From: Xanthomonas dyei
GTDB taxonomy: Bacteria > Pseudomonadota > Gammaproteobacteria > Xanthomonadales > Xanthomonadaceae
Assembly: GCF_002939865.1 (NCBI RefSeq)
Contig: NZ_MDEE01000003.1
Location: forward strand, 62,001-126,000
Length of the DNA: 64,000 bases
Direction: 5' to 3'
Position 1 is the stretch's first letter. Each line of letters opens with the position of its first letter. Below the pieces are notes generated by a model. The model searched no databases, was not told the DNA's origin, and saw only the letters and a program-made list of their open reading frames with translations. Positions 49,758 to 59,775 of this stretch are shown piece by piece. A program made the position numbers and the translations under genes.

Positions 49758-49995
49758 TAGCCCCTCTCCCGCCGGGAGAGGGGTTGGGGTGAGGGTTGGC
49801 GCCGCAAACAACTTCAAAGGCATCAGCGATTGATGAACGCGTCGCCACGCGCCATTGAAGTGAACATCCAGGAGCTCTTCGATTATTCACTTGAGTGGCG
49901 CGTTGCGACGCGTTCGTCATAGCTAATCTTTTCGAGATTCTCCTGGCGCCCCTCATCCGGCGCGGCGCGCCACCTTCTCCCGAAGGGAGAAGGGA
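49758..49995. repeat. Composite inverted-repeat element inside the suf operon
   Basis: About 240 bp between sufB and sufC. The inner arms (49827-49864 and 49886-49927) pair over roughly 35 bases with few mismatches around a ~21-base loop. The outer parts each form a short perfect hairpin: CCCCTCTCCC-GCC-GGGAGAGGGG at about 49760-49782 and CCTTCTCCC-GAA-GGGAGAAGG at about 49973-49993. No open frame. It looks like a small non-autonomous (MITE-like) insertion or repeat mosaic, and would be part of the suf transcript. Confidence 0.7.
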
Positions 49996-50002
49996 AAGGG
50001 CG

Positions 50003-51460
<1,458 letters not shown>

Positions 51461-51475
51461 CGGGCTGCCTACAGG

Positions 51476-51934
51476 TCAGGTGGTCGCGACGCGTGCGGCG
51501 ATGGAACGCCGACGGCTGTCGCCAGGGAGAGAGAGGGGCTGCAACATCTGCGCAAGCGTGACCCGACGCAATGCATCGCCGACCACGTCGTTGATCAGGC
51601 GCCAGTTGGAGCGCACGCCGCATGTCTGCGCGATGCCGCACTGGCTGTGGTCCTGGCTGCATTCGGTGATCGCCAACGGGCCTTCCATTGCCTCGACGAT
51701 CTCCACCAGGGTGATCTGGCCGGCATCGCGCGCGAGCCGGTAACCGCCGTGCACACCGCGCAGGCCTTCCACCAGCCCGGCTTGCGACAACGGCTTGAGG
51801 ATCTTGCTCACGGTCGGCGCTTCCAGGCCCGCCTGTTCGGCCAGTTCGCTGGCGCTGAGCACTTCACCGCTGCGCGCGGCAAGCACGGTCAGCACGACGG
51901 TGGCGTAATCGGTGAGTTTGGTGACGCGCAACAT
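51476..51934 (-). CDS. Rrf2-family Fe-S regulator of the SUF operon
   Basis: Winged-helix regulator of 152 residues (IscR/SufR-like). The DNA-binding region covers about 1-60 (LTDYATVVLTVLA, SASELAEQAGLEAPTVSKILKPL), and the dimer helix has three Cys (TECSQDHSQCGIAQTC), spaced like the cluster ligands of IscR. As first gene of the suf operon it probably senses cluster status and controls its own transcript. The ATG at 51934 begins the conserved region; the frame extends upstream. Confidence 0.9.
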   Translation of the reverse strand: MLRVTKLTDYATVVLTVLAARSGEVLSASELAEQAGLEAPTVSKILKPLSQAGLVEGLRGVHGGYRLARDAGQITLVEIVEAMEGPLAITECSQDHSQCGIAQTCGVRSNWRLINDVVGDALRRVTLAQMLQPLSLPGDSRRRSIAARVATT

Positions 51935-51965
51935 GAGCGAGCAGGAAACCTTAAAGCGGACCGAA

Positions 51966-51995
51966 ATTGTACTCTTTCCGGACGGACAGGGCCAA
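51966..51995 (-). promoter_or_regulatory. Candidate sigma-70 promoter of the suf operon
   Basis: On the minus strand a TTGGCC (-35) and TACAAT (-10) are separated by 18 bases, about 30 bp upstream of the regulator's start codon. TACAAT differs from the consensus at one position. It lies in a locally AT-richer patch. An IscR-type operator probably overlaps it, but I cannot define one confidently. Confidence 0.35.
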
Positions 51996-52107
51996 CCGCC
52001 CGGTTCAGCCGCCGGCAAGCGCAGGCCGTTGCGAGTGGCGCAGCGCTTGTGCTTGGCGCATGGGCGCGCTGCGGTCACAATGAGCGGCCCCATCACTGGA
52101 CCCTTAC

Positions 52108-52575
52108 ATGTCGCGCAAAGTTGCCGCCCGCAAGTCACGTATCCACGGCAATGGCATGTTCGCCCTCGCCCCGCTCCGCAAGGGCGAGCGCATCATCCAG
52201 TACAAGGGGCGCCTGCGCACGCACGCCGAAGTGGATGCCGACGACACCGGTGACGTGGAAAGCGGCCATACCTTCCTGTTTACGCTCAGCGACGATTACG
52301 TGCTGGATGCCAACTACGAAGGCAATGTCGCGCGCTGGATCAACCACAGCTGCAATCCCAATTGCGAAGCGGTGATCGAGGAAGCCGAAGGCGACGACCG
52401 CAGCAAGGACAAGATCTTCATCGAGGCCAAACGCGCCATCAAGGCCGGCGAAGAGCTGACCTATAACTACGGCATCACCCTGAGCGAGCGCCACACGCCG
52501 CGTCTGAAGAAGATCTGGGAATGCCGTTGCGGCTCCAAGAACTGCACCGGTACGATGCTGCAGCCCAAACGCTAA
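52108..52575 (+). CDS. SET-domain protein lysine methyltransferase-like
   Basis: Compact SET protein of 155 residues. The N-terminal GNGMFALAPLRKGERI, the SAM-binding and pseudoknot motif NHSC (79-82) with NPNCEA, the catalytic Tyr region EELTYNYG (115-122), and a post-SET zinc-ligand set (Cys139, Cys141, Cys146 with Cys82) are all present. This is the eukaryotic-type architecture, rare in most bacteria but known in xanthomonads and chlamydiae. The substrate is unknown; a lysine-rich HU protein is encoded 3.2 kb away. The start ATG follows the suf promoter region divergently. Confidence 0.9.
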   Translation: MSRKVAARKSRIHGNGMFALAPLRKGERIIQYKGRLRTHAEVDADDTGDVESGHTFLFTLSDDYVLDANYEGNVARWINHSCNPNCEAVIEEAEGDDRSKDKIFIEAKRAIKAGEELTYNYGITLSERHTPRLKKIWECRCGSKNCTGTMLQPKR

Positions 52576-52680
52576 GCATGTGCAAGCGCGTTGTGCGCTG
52601 ACGCGACGCACACATCGGTTCACGGCTGCGCAACAGCGCGCTGCCTAGGGTGCGGGCTTCTTTCATCGAGGAGCCCTCAC

Positions 52681-53223
52681 ATGCCGTATTCGCTTTCCGG
52701 CAAGACCATCGCGGTTCTGGCCACCGATGGCTTCGAGCAATCCGAACTGACAGAACCCAAGCGCCTGCTGGAATCGTGGGGTGCCAAGGTCGATGTGATC
52801 GCGCCTGGCGATAGCGCAAAAATCCGCGCCTGGAATCACACCGATTGGGGCGATTCGGTTGCGGTCGACCAGCATCTTGAGCAGGCAACGCCTGAGGGCT
52901 ACGACGCACTGGTGTTGCCCGGTGGCGTGCTCAATCCCGATACGCTGCGCACGGACAAACAGGCGATCGCCTTCATCCGCGCGTTCGCCACAGCGCAGAA
53001 GCCGGTGGCTGCCATCTGCCACGGGCCATGGTTGTTGCTGGAAAGCGACTTGGTGCGCGACCGTAACGTCACCTCGTGGCCGTCGGTCAAAACCGATCTG
53101 ACCAATGCCGGCGCGCGCTGGCGAGATGCCGAAGTGGTGGTCGATGGTCAGTTGATCACCAGCCGCAAGCCGGATGATATTCCAGCGTTCAGTGCGGCGG
53201 TGGCCAAGGCGTTGGCTGCATAA
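52681..53223 (+). CDS. DJ-1/PfpI family protein
   Basis: Type-1 glutamine-amidotransferase-fold protein of 180 residues. The nucleophile Cys is in AAICHGPWLLLE, and the conserved Glu is in TDGFEQSEL. LVLPGGVLNPD is also typical. Relatives (YhbO, PfpI) act as stress-protective deglycase or protease-like enzymes, a debated activity. The ATG at 52681 has GAGGAG upstream. It is followed by a strong terminator. Confidence 0.88.
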   Translation: MPYSLSGKTIAVLATDGFEQSELTEPKRLLESWGAKVDVIAPGDSAKIRAWNHTDWGDSVAVDQHLEQATPEGYDALVLPGGVLNPDTLRTDKQAIAFIRAFATAQKPVAAICHGPWLLLESDLVRDRNVTSWPSVKTDLTNAGARWRDAEVVVDGQLITSRKPDDIPAFSAAVAKALAA

Positions 53224-53250
53224 GCGCACCGGTTCCACCCAGCACCAATC

Positions 53251-53287
53251 AAAAAGGCCCGGCGCTATTGCGTCGGGCCTTTTTATT
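53251..53287. terminator. Rho-independent bidirectional-type terminator
   Basis: AAAAAGGCCCGGCGC at 53251-53265 pairs with GCGTCGGGCCTTTTT at 53270-53285. A-run and T-run on both sides suit termination on both strands, between the converging PfpI and DUF1439 genes. Confidence 0.85.
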
Positions 53288-53356
53288 CTGGCGTTGTGCG
53301 TGGTGTGCAGAGGATGAGGACTGCAGTTGCGCAGGCTGCCGACAAGCGTGCAGGAC

Positions 53357-53953
53357 CTACTTCCCCGACAGCGCCGCCGCCGGCACCATCTGCTCGATGT
53401 TTTGATTGAAGTTGACCGCCACGCGACCGTTCTGGATGCCGACCGACTCCACCTGCACGGCGCCCATCACTGCGGCAATCGACGGGTCGATGCGATAGAT
53501 GGGTTCCTTGCGCGCGTAGTCGGCCAGCCAGGTATTGAGCAGCTGCCGGGTGCTGTGGTCGAGCTTTGCGCCGGAATTGGCCGGGCGGAAATCGTCGATG
53601 CTGGGCTGGTCGAGATAGAAGCCTTGCTTGGCGACGTCGTAACGCAGCGCGCTGGTCAGCGTCACATTGCCCACCGGAGCGGGCGCACCACCGGCAGTTG
53701 CCACCGCCAGATCGAAGGCCATCTTGATCCGGTCGCCGGGCGGCAGCGACAACGCCGGGTTGCTGACCGTCATTGCGATCAAGCCACCGAGCGTGTTGTG
53801 CGTTTGCGGGAAGCGGCCTCCCAAAAACTGCTGCAGGTCGCTGGCTTGCACGCTGATCTGATGGCCCTGGATCTGCGGCGCCGCCCAGGCGCTGGTCATG
53901 GGGAGCGCCAAGGCGAGGGCAAGCACGGATCCGGCAAGCGAACGCAGTTTCAT
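53357..53953 (-). CDS. DUF1439 (YceB-like) exported protein
   Basis: Exported protein of 198 residues with a signal peptide cleaved after TSAWAA. The DUF1439 body starts with the strand QISVQASDLQQFLGGRFP. Unlike E. coli YceB there is no lipobox Cys, so it is likely soluble in the periplasm. Function unknown. It is 55 bp downstream of a lipoprotein gene on the same strand. Confidence 0.8.
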   Translation of the reverse strand: MKLRSLAGSVLALALALPMTSAWAAPQIQGHQISVQASDLQQFLGGRFPQTHNTLGGLIAMTVSNPALSLPPGDRIKMAFDLAVATAGGAPAPVGNVTLTSALRYDVAKQGFYLDQPSIDDFRPANSGAKLDHSTRQLLNTWLADYARKEPIYRIDPSIAAVMGAVQVESVGIQNGRVAVNFNQNIEQMVPAAALSGK

Positions 53954-54008
53954 CGGGTGACTCCGGCAACAGGTGACACAACCTTAGTCAGTGCCGGTGA
54001 ACCACGGG

Positions 54009-54548
54009 TTAGCGCAGCACTGGTTGCAGGGTGGCCGAGTAGATTTCCCAGCGGCTGCTGCCGGCGCGCGGTTGCAGACGATAGGCGCCGACCAGTTGCT
54101 GCGTGCCCGAGCCCGTTCGCACGGTGATACGTACCGGTACCTCGATGCGCCGCGGCGGATGTTCCTGATCCAGCGACACCGGCGGGTCGTTGTTGATGCG
54201 CATCGAGCGGATATCGCCGATGCCTCGCAGTACCGCATCGTCCGGCACCGGCGATGGCCGACCGCCGGTCCACATCGCATCGGCATCGGCGCGTGCGCCG
54301 CCGGGCAGTGCACCCAGATACCGCTGCACGGTTGCGCTTGCTTCGGCAAAGCTGGCGCGCGCTTGCGCATCGCTGGGGTCGTCGGCGACAGGCAGCGTGG
54401 ATGCTTGGTTGGCAGTTGCTGCAGCGGATGCTGCCGGCGCCGGTGCTGTGGGCAAGCGGGTTGTCGCAGCCGTGTCTTGATCTGCACTGCGATGACAGCT
54501 GCAGCCTGCGAGTGCGGCTAGCGATATGGCAATTGCGATCCAGCGCAT
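54009..54548 (-). CDS. Predicted lipoprotein of unknown function
   Basis: A 179-residue protein. The signal peptide ends in a lipobox (LAGC at about 13-16). An Ala/Thr/Pro-rich linker runs to about residue 60, followed by a compact domain with VQRYLGALPGGARADADAMWTGG and a C-terminal beta region IEVPVRITVRTGSGTQQLVGAYRL. I do not recognise the family. The ATG at 54548 sets the signal peptide. Confidence 0.72.
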   Translation of the reverse strand: MRWIAIAISLAALAGCSCHRSADQDTAATTRLPTAPAPAASAAATANQASTLPVADDPSDAQARASFAEASATVQRYLGALPGGARADADAMWTGGRPSPVPDDAVLRGIGDIRSMRINNDPPVSLDQEHPPRRIEVPVRITVRTGSGTQQLVGAYRLQPRAGSSRWEIYSATLQPVLR

Positions 54549-54606
54549 GGCGCGTCTCCGTCCCCCGAGGCGCGCAGTGTAGCCGGCGGGTGCGCCGCGA
54601 GGTGGC

Positions 54607-54909
54607 TCAGGCGGCAGGGTGTACGCGTTGCAGGCGGTCGAGCAGCAACTGCAGCTTTGGCCGTAATGCATCCAGCGCATCGCTGGGTTGCGCGCGTGGA
54701 CGGGCGGCCAGGTCTTCCAGCAATTGCGAGCCGACGGTGAGTGCGGCGCATTCGTCGCTGCTCAGATCGCGGCGCAGATGCAACTCTTCGAGCAGGCGCA
54801 TCCAGTCGGCGCGGGAGCGCTGTTCGAACTCGATGGTGCAGCGGTTGTCGCATGGGCGCCCGTCGTTCTCGATGGGGGTGACCGTAATGCGATAGCGTTT
54901 TCGGGACAT
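54607..54909 (-). CDS. DUF3861 family protein
   Basis: Small soluble protein of 100 residues. The YRITVTPIENDGRPC start, FEQRSRADWMRLLEELHLRRDLSSDECAALTVG helix region and the C-terminal DALRPKLQLLLDRLQ fit DUF3861. Function unknown. It lies 58 bp upstream of the lipoprotein gene. Confidence 0.8.
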   Translation of the reverse strand: MSRKRYRITVTPIENDGRPCDNRCTIEFEQRSRADWMRLLEELHLRRDLSSDECAALTVGSQLLEDLAARPRAQPSDALDALRPKLQLLLDRLQRVHPAA

Positions 54910-55000
54910 GGTGGTCGCGTCACTCCTGGACTGCATCCACCATAGGCGCAGGCTGCCGCGCGCTCGATAGCGCAGGCCATGACGCAGTGTTCCAACGTGC

Positions 55001-55582
55001 TCAGTCGGGTTGCTTTGGCGTGGTTTTACGCAGGAGCGGCAGCGGATCGTACGCACCGTTGCGCCCATAGACACCGTAATGCAGGTGCGGCGGCGTGCCG
55101 CGCGCGTTGCCGGTGGTCCCCACCATGCCCAGCGCGGTGCCTGGTTCGACAACATCGCCAACGGCCAGCCCGGGTGCCCAGTCGTCCAGGTGCGCATAGT
55201 AATGCCGCTCCATCGCTGGTCCGAGCACCCAGACCTGTTTCCCACCCAGCCCGGCATCGCGAATGGCGCTGACCACGCCGCGGGTGGTGGCGATCACAGG
55301 GGTGCCGCGCGGCGCGAAAATATCCACGCCGGCATGGCTGCGGTCGCGTCCGCGTGGCGCACCGAAGGTGTCGGCGATCTGGCGGGCGCGGACGTTTTTC
55401 ACCGGAATCTGCAGGGTCTGCGGCGGCGGCATCCGCGACAGCTCCCAGGTTGTGCGCAGGCGTTCGGCCATCGGCGACTGCCAGGCCCAGCGCGCGGCCA
55501 CGCCCAACGCGCACAGCAGGGCAATCGAAACCAGCAGGCGACGCACACGTCGGGCGGGGCTGCGGGTTGATGGCGCGGTCAT
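55001..55582 (-). CDS. M23-family (LytM-type) peptidase, membrane-anchored
   Basis: Predicted peptidoglycan endopeptidase of 193 residues. A basic N-terminus and a membrane segment (about 18-36) precede the M23 domain (about 70-185), with zinc-ligand motifs SHAGVDIFAPRG (His, Asp) and PHLHYGVYG (His). All catalytic residues appear present. The ATG at 55582 is preferred; a longer frame to 55717 is not conserved-looking. Confidence 0.87.
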   Translation of the reverse strand: MTAPSTRSPARRVRRLLVSIALLCALGVAARWAWQSPMAERLRTTWELSRMPPPQTLQIPVKNVRARQIADTFGAPRGRDRSHAGVDIFAPRGTPVIATTRGVVSAIRDAGLGGKQVWVLGPAMERHYYAHLDDWAPGLAVGDVVEPGTALGMVGTTGNARGTPPHLHYGVYGRNGAYDPLPLLRKTTPKQPD

Positions 55583-55682
55583 GGGCACACTCAGTTGCGA
55601 ACTCACCACCAGGGTAGGCTGGCGGCGATGAGTACGACGTGGTGTGTCGACACGCATCGCCCACAAGACGCGGGAAAAGCGT

Positions 55683-55709
55683 AAAAAAAGACGGCCCGCA
55701 GGCCGTCTC
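55683..55709 (-). terminator. Rho-independent terminator after the HU gene
   Basis: On the minus strand GAGACGGCC pairs with GGCCGTCTT around a short loop, followed by a run of seven T. It ends the HU-family transcript 24 bp after the stop codon. Confidence 0.85.
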
Positions 55710-55732
55710 GATAACACAGGATGCAGGCGAGA

Positions 55733-56155
55733 TTACAGCGCTGCGTCTTTCAGCCGCTTCATCGCGCGCACCTTGATCTTGCAGGTTGCCGGCTTGGCGG
55801 CAAACATCTGCTCTTCCTTGGTGAAGGGATTGATGCCCTTACGCTTCGGCTTGGCCGGAACGTTGACCGAGGTGATCTTCAGCATGCCCGGCAGGGTGAA
55901 GGTGCCGGCGCCCTTCTTGCTCAGCGAGGCGTGTGCGGTGGCTTCCAGCGACGCCAGCACGGCGCGGACGTCCTTCGGAGCCAGCTGGGTGGATTCGGCG
56001 ATGTGCGCGACCAGGCCGGTCTTGCTCAGGGCTTCCTTGATCGGCTTCGGTGCGGCGGTCTTGGTGGCGGCCTTGGCCGGCTTCGCGGTCTTGGTAGCGG
56101 CGACTTTTTTCACTGCCTTCTTGGGGGCAGCCTTCTTAGCGGCGGTTTTTGCCAT
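55733..56155 (-). CDS. HU-family DNA-binding protein with H1-like tail
   Basis: Nucleoid protein of 140 residues. The first 40 residues are an Ala/Lys/Pro tail with 13 lysines, similar in composition to eukaryotic histone H1. The rest is an HU/IHF fold (about 40-135) with the DNA-binding arm (GAGTFTLPGMLKI, KRKGINPFTKE, KPATCKIKVR). Standard HU is about 90 residues. It is a single gene with its own terminator and a possible promoter at 56216-56244. Confidence 0.9.
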   Translation of the reverse strand: MAKTAAKKAAPKKAVKKVAATKTAKPAKAATKTAAPKPIKEALSKTGLVAHIAESTQLAPKDVRAVLASLEATAHASLSKKGAGTFTLPGMLKITSVNVPAKPKRKGINPFTKEEQMFAAKPATCKIKVRAMKRLKDAAL

Positions 56156-56682
56156 GAGGTATTCGTTCCGTATTCGTTGGTGGTGTTGGGTCTGCCGACC
56201 CAGTCGGCAACGCGAAATGTAGGGCAACTGCTGCGCGCCGCCAATAGGCAAACGATGAAACAACACAAAAAAGCGTCTTTCGACGGGGATTCGTTCACCA
56301 GCAGCGCAAAACGCGCGTAAAAACCAGTGCGGAACGCGTGCAGCGCGCAGACATGTGCCGTATCTGACGCAGAGCAGCAGGTCGTTGCGCAAGGCTGCGG
56401 TCGGAATGCGCATGCCAAAAGACTCTGCATTACGCAATCCGCTCTGCTGCCAACGGCGCATGCATCGCCGCGCGATGTCGAAGAAGTCGCGCGCGATCGT
56501 CCGATTGGCGCGTATTGGCATCGATTGCAACGCGCGCGACGTTGCGCGGAAGGTCGCTTGACGTCTGAAACTGGATGCCGTGCGGCGAGCGGCAACTGCT
56601 TGCGAGGCGGGTCATCGATCATCGCTACACGTCGCTGATTGCCCCACGCAGCCAGCAACGCGTTTGGGCGAGCCGCGGCGCG
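56156..56682. other. Intergenic region between HU and proC
   Basis: A 527-bp gap on the minus-strand side of the HU gene. The HU promoter lies close to its right of the start codon. The remaining ~430 bp show no recognisable gene, repeat or terminator; short open frames have no family-like content. Confidence 0.4.
56216..56244 (-). promoter_or_regulatory. Candidate sigma-70 promoter of the HU gene
   Basis: Minus-strand TTGGCG and TACATT separated by 17 bases, about 60 bp upstream of the HU start codon. Each hexamer matches four of six consensus positions, so this is a weak call based on spacing and position. Confidence 0.3.
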
Positions 56683-57537
56683 CTAATCGTTGGCCGCCGA
56701 CAAACTGCGGCCGCGCTCGGTCGCCGCAGCGATTGCTTGCGCTGTCAGCGCTTCGAATCCGCCCGCCTGGAATGTTTCGATGGCCGCTTGCGTTGTGCCA
56801 TTGGGCGAGGTTACGCGACCGCGCAGGACCTGCGGTGCTTCGCCCGATTCGGTGAGCATGCGGGATGCGCCCAGCAGGGTTTGCAGGACCAGCGTGCGCG
56901 CGGTATCGGCCGGCAGTCCCTGGGCCTGTGCCGCCGCTTCCATCGCTTCGGCCAGTAAAAACAGGTACGCCGGCCCGCTACCGGAAACGGCAGTCACCGC
57001 GTCCATCTGCGCTTCGTCGTCGATCCACACCGTCACCCCGGCGCTTTCCAGCAATTGGGTTGCCTGAATGCGCTGTGCATCGGAGACGCGTGCAGTGGCA
57101 TACAGCCCGGTGACGCCGGCGCCGAGCAGCGCGGGGGTGTTGGGCATTGCGCGGACCACCGCCATGTCGCCACCGCACCAACGCTGTAACTGTGTGGCAG
57201 TGATGCCGGCTGCAATCGACAGCACTAGCGGCTGCTGCACGTGTGCGAGCCCGGTCAGTTGCGCGCACACGCTTGGCATGACCTGCGGTTTGACCGCCAG
57301 CACCCAGGTGGCCGCGCCATCGGCCGCGTCACGTGCGCCTTCGACCACATGCACGCCAAAGTCGCGCGACAATCCGCTGCGCAACTCGGCCACCGGCTCG
57401 GCGACGCGCAGGCTGGCAGCCGGCACGCCTTGCCGGATCAGCCCGGCGATCAGGCTGCGCGCCATGTTGCCCCCACCAATAAAGGCGATCAGCCCGGTAT
57501 GGGCGGACGATGGCGCAGGCGGCGTGGGCAGGGTCAT
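56683..57537 (-). CDS. proC: Pyrroline-5-carboxylate reductase
   Basis: Last enzyme of proline biosynthesis, NAD(P)H-dependent, 284 residues. The N-terminal dinucleotide-binding motif is AFIGGGNMARSLIAGL; VVRAMPNTPALLGAGVTGL and VSGSGPAYLFLLAEAM are diagnostic. It lies 54 bp downstream of yggS, the usual pairing. Confidence 0.95.
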   Translation of the reverse strand: MTLPTPPAPSSAHTGLIAFIGGGNMARSLIAGLIRQGVPAASLRVAEPVAELRSGLSRDFGVHVVEGARDAADGAATWVLAVKPQVMPSVCAQLTGLAHVQQPLVLSIAAGITATQLQRWCGGDMAVVRAMPNTPALLGAGVTGLYATARVSDAQRIQATQLLESAGVTVWIDDEAQMDAVTAVSGSGPAYLFLLAEAMEAAAQAQGLPADTARTLVLQTLLGASRMLTESGEAPQVLRGRVTSPNGTTQAAIETFQAGGFEALTAQAIAAATERGRSLSAAND

Positions 57538-57591
57538 TGCGGCACCTCTAGTAACTAAGTAGGAGTGGTTCGGAGCGATGCGCCAGGCAGA

Positions 57592-58284
57592 TCAGGCGGA
57601 AGCGGCAGGCGAGGGCGCACGCGCACCGAACAGCGCCGTGCCCACGCGCACCATGGTGGCACCGGCCGCGATCGCTTCGGCAAAGTCCGCGCTCATGCCC
57701 ATCGACAAGGTGTCCACCTGCCGATGGCGCTGCTGCAGCTGCGCGAACAGGTCCTGCATGCGCGCGAACGCCGCAGCCCGACGCGCCTGGTCCGGGAACG
57801 GCGCCGGGATCGCCATCAGCCCGCGCAATTGCAGCCGCGGTTGCAGTGCGATGGCGTCGGCCAGGCGGTCGATGGCGTCGGGCGCGCAACCGTACTTGCT
57901 GTCCTCATCATCGATATTGACCTGGATCAGCACATTCAACGGCGCGCGGTCGTCCGGGCGGTGGCGCGCCAGCAGCGGAATCAACTTGGCGCGGTCCACC
58001 GTCTGCACCCAGTCGAAGCATTGGCTGGCGATATCGGCCTTGTTGGACTGCAGGTGGCCGATCAGGTGCCATTCCAGCCCCAGCTCGTGCAGCGCGGCAA
58101 TCTTGGCCTGCGCCTCTTGTACGTAGTTTTCGCCGAAGGCACGCTGGCCCTGCGCCGCCAATGCGGCGACGGCATCGGCCGGTTTGGTCTTGGACACCGC
58201 CAGTAACCGGACGTCGGTACGCGCATGCTCGGCTGCTGCGGCATGGATGGCATCGAGAATCTGCTGCAGCGACGAAGCCGGCAC
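57592..58284 (-). CDS. yggS: YggS-family PLP homeostasis protein
   Basis: PLP-binding barrel protein of 230 residues that buffers pyridoxal phosphate. The PLP Lys lies in LLAVSKTKP, and FGENYVQEAQAK and WHLIGHLQSNKA follow as expected. Start is a GTG at 58284; the spacing to pilT is 326 bp on the opposite strand. With proC it forms the divergent partner of pilT, as in Pseudomonas. Confidence 0.92.
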   Translation of the reverse strand: MPASSLQQILDAIHAAAAEHARTDVRLLAVSKTKPADAVAALAAQGQRAFGENYVQEAQAKIAALHELGLEWHLIGHLQSNKADIASQCFDWVQTVDRAKLIPLLARHRPDDRAPLNVLIQVNIDDEDSKYGCAPDAIDRLADAIALQPRLQLRGLMAIPAPFPDQARRAAAFARMQDLFAQLQQRHRQVDTLSMGMSADFAEAIAAGATMVRVGTALFGARAPSPAASA

Positions 58285-58610
58285 GTGGCGATCCAGAAAG
58301 AGACAGGAGCGCTAGTGTGCCGCCGCCGCTGGCTTCCTTCCAGCGCGCCGTGACCGCGCTGACGGCGGTAGCGCTTGAAGGCAGTAGCGCTGCGGTGAGG
58401 TGGAAGGGGCAGCTGCTGCATGCGCAAGCCAGCCTGGCTGTAGCCGAGACAGGCAAGCGCCGTGCCCGGCCACGCCCGAAAACAACGCCTTCAGCCCCGC
58501 GCGGCGCTGCCGACCTGAACCGGCGCAACGCCGCTTCCCGCCAGCAGCCAGAACGCTATACTGCCGGTCGGGGAGTACCTTCCAATCGCAGCCTAGGGGA
58601 AAAGCAGCGC
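58285..58610. other. Divergent promoter region of yggS and pilT
   Basis: A 326-bp gap with promoters for both directions. No gene is convincing here; the pilT frame extends upstream to 58161 but with non-conserved Arg/Ala-rich sequence. I cannot assign specific promoter elements. Confidence 0.4.
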
Positions 58611-59648
58611 ATGGATATCGCTGAACTATTGGCGTTTTCTGTCAAGAACAAGGCATCGGACCTGCACCTGTCTGCAGGGCTGCCGCCGATGATCCGTGTC
58701 GATGGCGATGTCCGTCGCATCAATATTCCGGCGTTGGACCATAAGCAGGTGCACGCGCTGGTGTACGACATCATGTCGGACAAGCAGCGGCGCGATTACG
58801 AAGAATTCCTCGAGGTCGACTTCTCGTTCGAGATTCCCTCGCTGGCGCGCTTCCGCGTCAACGCATTCAACCAGAACCGTGGCGCCGGTGCGGTGTTCCG
58901 CACCATTCCCTCCGAAGTGCTGACGCTGGAAGACCTGGGCTGCCCGCCGATCTTCCGCCAGCTGATCGACCAGCCGCAGGGTCTGATCCTGGTCACCGGC
59001 CCGACCGGTTCGGGCAAGTCGACCACGCTGGCCGGCATGATCGACTACATCAACAAGAACGAATACGGCCACATTCTCACCGTCGAGGATCCGATCGAAT
59101 TCGTGCACACCTCGCAGAAGTGCCTGATCAATCAGCGCGAAGTGCACCGCGATACGCACGGTTTCAACGAAGCGCTGCGCTCGGCCTTGCGCGAAGACCC
59201 GGACATCATCCTGGTCGGCGAGTTGCGCGACCTGGAAACCATCCGCCTGGCGCTCACCGCCGCAGAAACCGGCCACCTGGTGTTCGGCACCCTGCACACC
59301 AGCTCGGCGGCCAAGACCATCGACCGCATCATCGACGTGTTCCCGGCTGGCGAAAAGCCCATGGTGCGCTCGATGCTGTCCGAATCCCTGCGCGCGGTGA
59401 TTTCGCAGGCATTGCTCAAGAAAGTGGGCGGCGGGCGCACCGCGGCCTGGGAAATCATGGTCGGCACCCCGGCGATCCGTAACCTGATCCGCGAAGACAA
59501 GGTGGCGCAGATGTATTCGTCGATCCAGACCGGCCAGCAGTACGGCATGCAGACGCTGGATCAGCATCTGCAGGACCTGGTCAAGCGCAGCCTGATCACG
59601 CGCAATCAGGCCCGCGATTACGCCAAGGACAAGCGGGTATTTGAGTGA
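58611..59648 (+). CDS. pilT: Type IV pilus retraction ATPase PilT
   Basis: Hexameric ATPase that drives pilus retraction and twitching, 345 residues. The N-terminal PAS-like domain (about 1-100; ASDLHLSAGLPPMIRVDG) precedes the RecA-like domain with Walker A GPTGSGKSTT, the Asp box, Walker B (DIILVGELRD), the His box (TGHLVFGTLHT) and the C-terminal AIRNLIRE retraction motif. The ATG at 58611 follows AGGGGAAAAG. Confidence 0.96.
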   Translation: MDIAELLAFSVKNKASDLHLSAGLPPMIRVDGDVRRINIPALDHKQVHALVYDIMSDKQRRDYEEFLEVDFSFEIPSLARFRVNAFNQNRGAGAVFRTIPSEVLTLEDLGCPPIFRQLIDQPQGLILVTGPTGSGKSTTLAGMIDYINKNEYGHILTVEDPIEFVHTSQKCLINQREVHRDTHGFNEALRSALREDPDIILVGELRDLETIRLALTAAETGHLVFGTLHTSSAAKTIDRIIDVFPAGEKPMVRSMLSESLRAVISQALLKKVGGGRTAAWEIMVGTPAIRNLIREDKVAQMYSSIQTGQQYGMQTLDQHLQDLVKRSLITRNQARDYAKDKRVFE

Positions 59649-59765
59649 TTCGGGAATCGGGAATCGGGAATGGGGAATCGCAAGAGCGCGCCCCTGACTG
59701 GTTCCGGCTCCTGGCTTGCAGATTTTCCAATTCCCGATTCTCGATTCCCAATTCCCGGCTCCAAG
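59649..59765. repeat. GGGAATC-type inverted repeat pair, pilT-pilU gap
   Basis: The 127-bp gap between pilT and pilU is mostly an inverted pair of simple repeats. The left block is GGGAATC iterated (59652-59678), and the right block is ATTCCCGATTC-type (about 59729-59757). They could form a hairpin with a 50-bp loop between the two pilus genes, possibly affecting pilU expression. Confidence 0.6.
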
Positions 59766-59775
59766 GGAGCACGCC

